A stretch of 64,000 bases of DNA from Variovorax sp. J22G73 (GTDB taxonomy: Bacteria; Pseudomonadota; Gammaproteobacteria; Burkholderiales; Burkholderiaceae_C): assembly GCF_030317035.1 (NCBI RefSeq), contig NZ_JASZYK010000022.1:1-64000 (forward strand), given 5' to 3'. Positions within the stretch are counted from its first letter, which is position 1. The number at the start of each line of letters is the position of its first letter. Both the position numbers and the translations under genes were made by a program. This document shows positions 61,932 through 64,000 of the stretch, in pieces. The notes below the pieces were generated by a model. That model was given only the letters and a program-made list of their open reading frames with translations, had not been told where the DNA came from and ran no database searches.

Positions 61932-62687
61932 GTGCGCAGACTTCGCTTCCTCACCAACCGCCACCGCGCGCCGTCCACCAACATCGCGCTCGGCCTGCTG
62001 CTGGCCTTCAATGCCGGCGCCGTGAACGCGGGCGGCTTCCTCGTGCTGCACATGTACACCTCGCACATGACCGGCTTCGCCTCGCAGCTGGCCGACGGCA
62101 TGGTGCTGGGCAACCTCACGCTGCTGCTGAACGCGCTGGGCGCCATCCTCGCGTTCGTGAGCGGCGCCGCGGTGTGCGCGGTGCTGGTCAACTGGGGCCG
62201 GCAGCACCGCATGCACGGCGTGTATGCGCTGCCGCTGGTGCTGGAGGCGGCGCTGATGTTCCCCTTCGGGCTCATGGGCGCCATCACGCTCACCTGGGCC
62301 ACGCCGTTCGCGGTGCCGCTCACGGTGCTGCTGCTGTCCTTCATCATGGGCCTGCAGAACGCGGTGGCGTCGAAGACCTCGGGCGGCAGCATCCGCACCA
62401 CGCACATGACCGGCAACATCACCGACATGGGCATCGAGATCGGCAAGATGCTCTACTGGAACGGCCGCGCCGGGCAAGACACGACGGCGGTGCGCCACGA
62501 CCGCGCCCGCATGCGCCGCGCCGGCGGGCTGGTCGGCATGTTCGTGCTCGGCGGCGCGATGGGCGCGCTGGGCTTCAAGTACGTCGGCTTCGTGTGCGTG
62601 GTGCCGCTGGCCGCCTTGCTGCTCGCGCTGTCGACTCCGCCGCTGCTGCGCGACATTCCGCGCCTTCGAGCACCCTCTCTTAGCTGA
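61932..62687 (+). CDS. YoaK (DUF1275) family membrane protein
   Basis: 251 residues from GTG 61932. Six or seven membrane helices. Family blocks: LAFNAGAVNAGGFLVLHMYTSHMTGF at the start, LQNAVASKTSGGSIRTTHMTGNITDMGIEIG in the middle. DUF1275 proteins are inner-membrane and of unknown transport function. Divergent from the SDR gene across a gap of about 280 bases. Confidence 0.9.
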   Translation: MRRLRFLTNRHRAPSTNIALGLLLAFNAGAVNAGGFLVLHMYTSHMTGFASQLADGMVLGNLTLLLNALGAILAFVSGAAVCAVLVNWGRQHRMHGVYALPLVLEAALMFPFGLMGAITLTWATPFAVPLTVLLLSFIMGLQNAVASKTSGGSIRTTHMTGNITDMGIEIGKMLYWNGRAGQDTTAVRHDRARMRRAGGLVGMFVLGGAMGALGFKYVGFVCVVPLAALLLALSTPPLLRDIPRLRAPSLS

Positions 62688-62746
62688 ACTCCGCAGAACG
62701 TCGATCGGTATGTGGGCTGCTCGCAGCGCCGGCAAAAGCCCTGCGT

Positions 62747-63256
62747 TCAAGGGGCCTCGATGTCAAAACTGCCCGTTCTCTTATAGATTTCTAGTTCATA
62801 AACCCGCTTTAAACATTCGATATCTGCACATGTGTCGCGGACTTCCTCTTTCCAACGCGCATGCTGCGACTTTAGAGTTCGAACATTCGTTGCTTGGAGT
62901 TGCGCTCGAAAGATGGATTCAAGCTGAGAGTCCAGTCTACCAAGCAGGGGATCAGCGCATATTTTTTCTTTCACGGCGCTCGCGGGCAATTTGCAATCAA
63001 AGGAAGGCTTGGACGGCTCGGAGAGGTATGGCGGGGGCGCTTTTCCCAAAACTGTTGTGTTTTTAAAAGGCGAGTTCAGCACGTCGGAAGGTGTTTTGAC
63101 CACCTCTGTCGCTGCAAGGAGGTCGACGTTCCCCAATCGTGGGGTGCGAACTATTTCGACCACTAAGTAGAACGCGAGTGCCAGCGCCATCGCGAATATG
63201 AGAAAGTGCAGGGTTTTGAGCGCACGTGCTTTTGTATGGCCAAGATTTTTTGACAT
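62747..63256 (-). CDS. LprI/DUF1311-like secreted or anchored protein
   Basis: 169 residues. One membrane helix near the start (LIFAMALALAFYLVVEIV), a linker, then a lysozyme-inhibitor LprI-like domain (about 88-155): FDCKLPASAVKEKICADPLLGRLDSQL, HARWKEEVRDTCADIECLKRVYELEI, with the four spaced cysteines of the family. Likely faces the periplasm. May guard against host or phage lysozymes; inference. Confidence 0.78.
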   Translation of the reverse strand: MSKNLGHTKARALKTLHFLIFAMALALAFYLVVEIVRTPRLGNVDLLAATEVVKTPSDVLNSPFKNTTVLGKAPPPYLSEPSKPSFDCKLPASAVKEKICADPLLGRLDSQLESIFRAQLQATNVRTLKSQHARWKEEVRDTCADIECLKRVYELEIYKRTGSFDIEAP

Positions 63257-63280
63257 TGGTAAATAGAGTACAAGCGCTGT

Positions 63281-63760
63281 TCATCTTGCGCAGAAAATGC
63301 TGTCACTACTAGTGGCACTGATAGGTATATTCGGCACTTGTAAGAGGTCGTCCAGCCAAGCGCGCGACTCAGCATCGCTGGGTGCGCGCCAATCGCCTCG
63401 CGGGGACAGCGATCCACCTGACCCCACCTTAGGCGAATGGGCACGCAGCTGCGTTTGAACTGGCTGGTTTGAAAGAAGCGGTAGAGGAAGGTGCACAGAT
63501 GGCGCTTGATATCGGCCAGTGTGTAGGAAGTTCGCGGTGCGCCGACTTCATCGCCTTTCGCCATGGGCTCGGGCCAAGGTCCCGCCTCTCGGTCGTGCCA
63601 TGCGCACCAGGCCAGGTAGGCCACCTTCGATGGCCGGAACCCGTAGCGCAGTGTGTAGTACAGGTGGAAGTCCTGCAGTTCGTAGGGACCGACAGTGTCC
63701 TCCGTTCGCTAGCCGGGCTGCGGATCACCCTCGTTGCCCGGCATCTGGACGCGACCCAGG
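63281..63760 (-). pseudogene. nadE: nadE (glutamine-type NAD+ synthase) C-terminal remnant
   Basis: Leftward frames carry TVGPYELQDFHLYYTLRYGF and KVAYLAWCAWHDREAGPW, then SYTLADIKRHLCTFLYRFFQ with SQFKRSCVP, then in another frame SPKVGSGGSLSPRGDWRAPSD and SRAWLDDLLQVPN, matching the end of NAD synthetase. A TAG stop lies just before RTEDTVGPYE and one base is missing near 63437. The N-terminal two-thirds are gone. Confidence 0.85.
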
Positions 63761-63789
63761 ACGCCCACGCGTGCCGCGGGCATCGGGAA

Positions 63790-64000
63790 GCGCAGAAATT
63801 TCCACGATCAAGCCGGAGCATACGACGCCAGCTATCCACTACGGCTGCATCAACGTGCCCGCCGCCTTCTACGACGGGTACGTAAAGCCCGCTCTTGGAT
63901 CTCGACGGGGCGGGGTCGACGTGGTGTCAGATGAGGCGAAAAATCCTTTATCCAGTTTCTCGGCAATCCACACCGGCCGCGCCTCTGCCTCCCAACAGGA
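63790..64000 (+). pseudogene. truncated L,D-transpeptidase-like fragment
   Basis: The frame reads EISTIKPEHTTPA directly into IHYGCINVPAAFYDGYVKPALG, so the stretch between the PEHTTPA segment and the catalytic Cys motif of the related gene at 47733 (about 60 residues) is deleted. The signal peptide is absent. It is open to the window edge. Most likely a decayed paralogue of the transpeptidase gene. Confidence 0.7.

Noticed and set aside
61917..62750. 277-residue leftward frame opposite the YoaK gene
   Set aside because: His/Arg/Ala-rich mirror of a membrane-protein gene with clear DUF1275 blocks.
1..64000. CRISPR arrays, tRNA or rRNA genes
   Set aside because: No regularly spaced repeats and no recognisable tRNA or rRNA sequence were found by eye; a tRNAscan/Infernal run would settle it.

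Overview
The window is GC-rich DNA from a Burkholderiales bacterium, most likely a Comamonadaceae/Variovorax-type genome. Pointers are the several Bug-type (TTT family) solute-binding proteins, the Gram-negative porin with a beta-proteobacterial look, the LigD/Ku/DUF3606 stress block and the general codon use. The taxonomic call is inference from gene style. No rRNA, tRNA or CRISPR array was seen.

1-15.7 kb is a defence island. On the left is a type II-like CBASS locus: the regulators capH and capP run rightward, and cap5 (HNH-SAVED nuclease), a CD-NTase and cap2 run leftward. It looks decayed. An IS3-family end interrupts the E1 domain of cap2, the CD-NTase has an apparent N-terminal frameshift, and an IS66 element (5363-8488) cuts the 3' end of capP. 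To the right is a tight five-gene leftward operon (15647-8926): a GASH-like helical protein, two double-GTPase (DO-GTPase) family proteins, a GAP1-like adaptor ending in an EAD1-like domain, and a caspase-like peptidase ending in the same kind of EAD. This is the most exciting system here. Its layout suggests GTPase-licensed activation of a suicide protease by homotypic EAD contact.

16-34.8 kb is catabolic. After two broken genes (a PhyH-type dioxygenase and ribB) comes a cluster with a flavin reductase-IclR fusion, LysR, two Bug binding proteins, an NtaA/SnaA-type FMN monooxygenase, an AtuA-like protein with its DUF4387 partner and an MmgE/PrpD protein. The substrate is unknown. A second cluster (26.8-34.8 kb) fits oxidative uronate/aldarate breakdown: SMP-30 lactonase, uronate dehydrogenase-like SDR, RraA-like protein, GalD-like dehydratase, Bug protein, GntR regulator, porin and ketoglutarate-semialdehyde-type dehydrogenase. 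A glycosidase-like lipoprotein follows.

37-51.4 kb is a DNA-repair and envelope-stress block: ligD with a DUF3606 gene, ku coupled to an unusual MerR-TPR gene, a YqjD/YqjE-like membrane operon, an L,D-transpeptidase, a DUF892 ferritin-like protein, a stress-17M-like protein and two secreted paralogues sharing one C-terminal tail. Remnants of IS256, IS21 (istB), MerR and YqcI/GntA genes are scattered through 38-53 kb.

53-64 kb holds a nucleoside deoxyribosyltransferase, a BLUF blue-light sensor coupled to two small unknown genes, a paoABC-like molybdenum aldehyde oxidoreductase, a VOC protein, an SDR, a YoaK-family membrane protein and an LprI/DUF1311-like protein. It ends in a decayed nadE tail and a truncated second L,D-transpeptidase running off the window.
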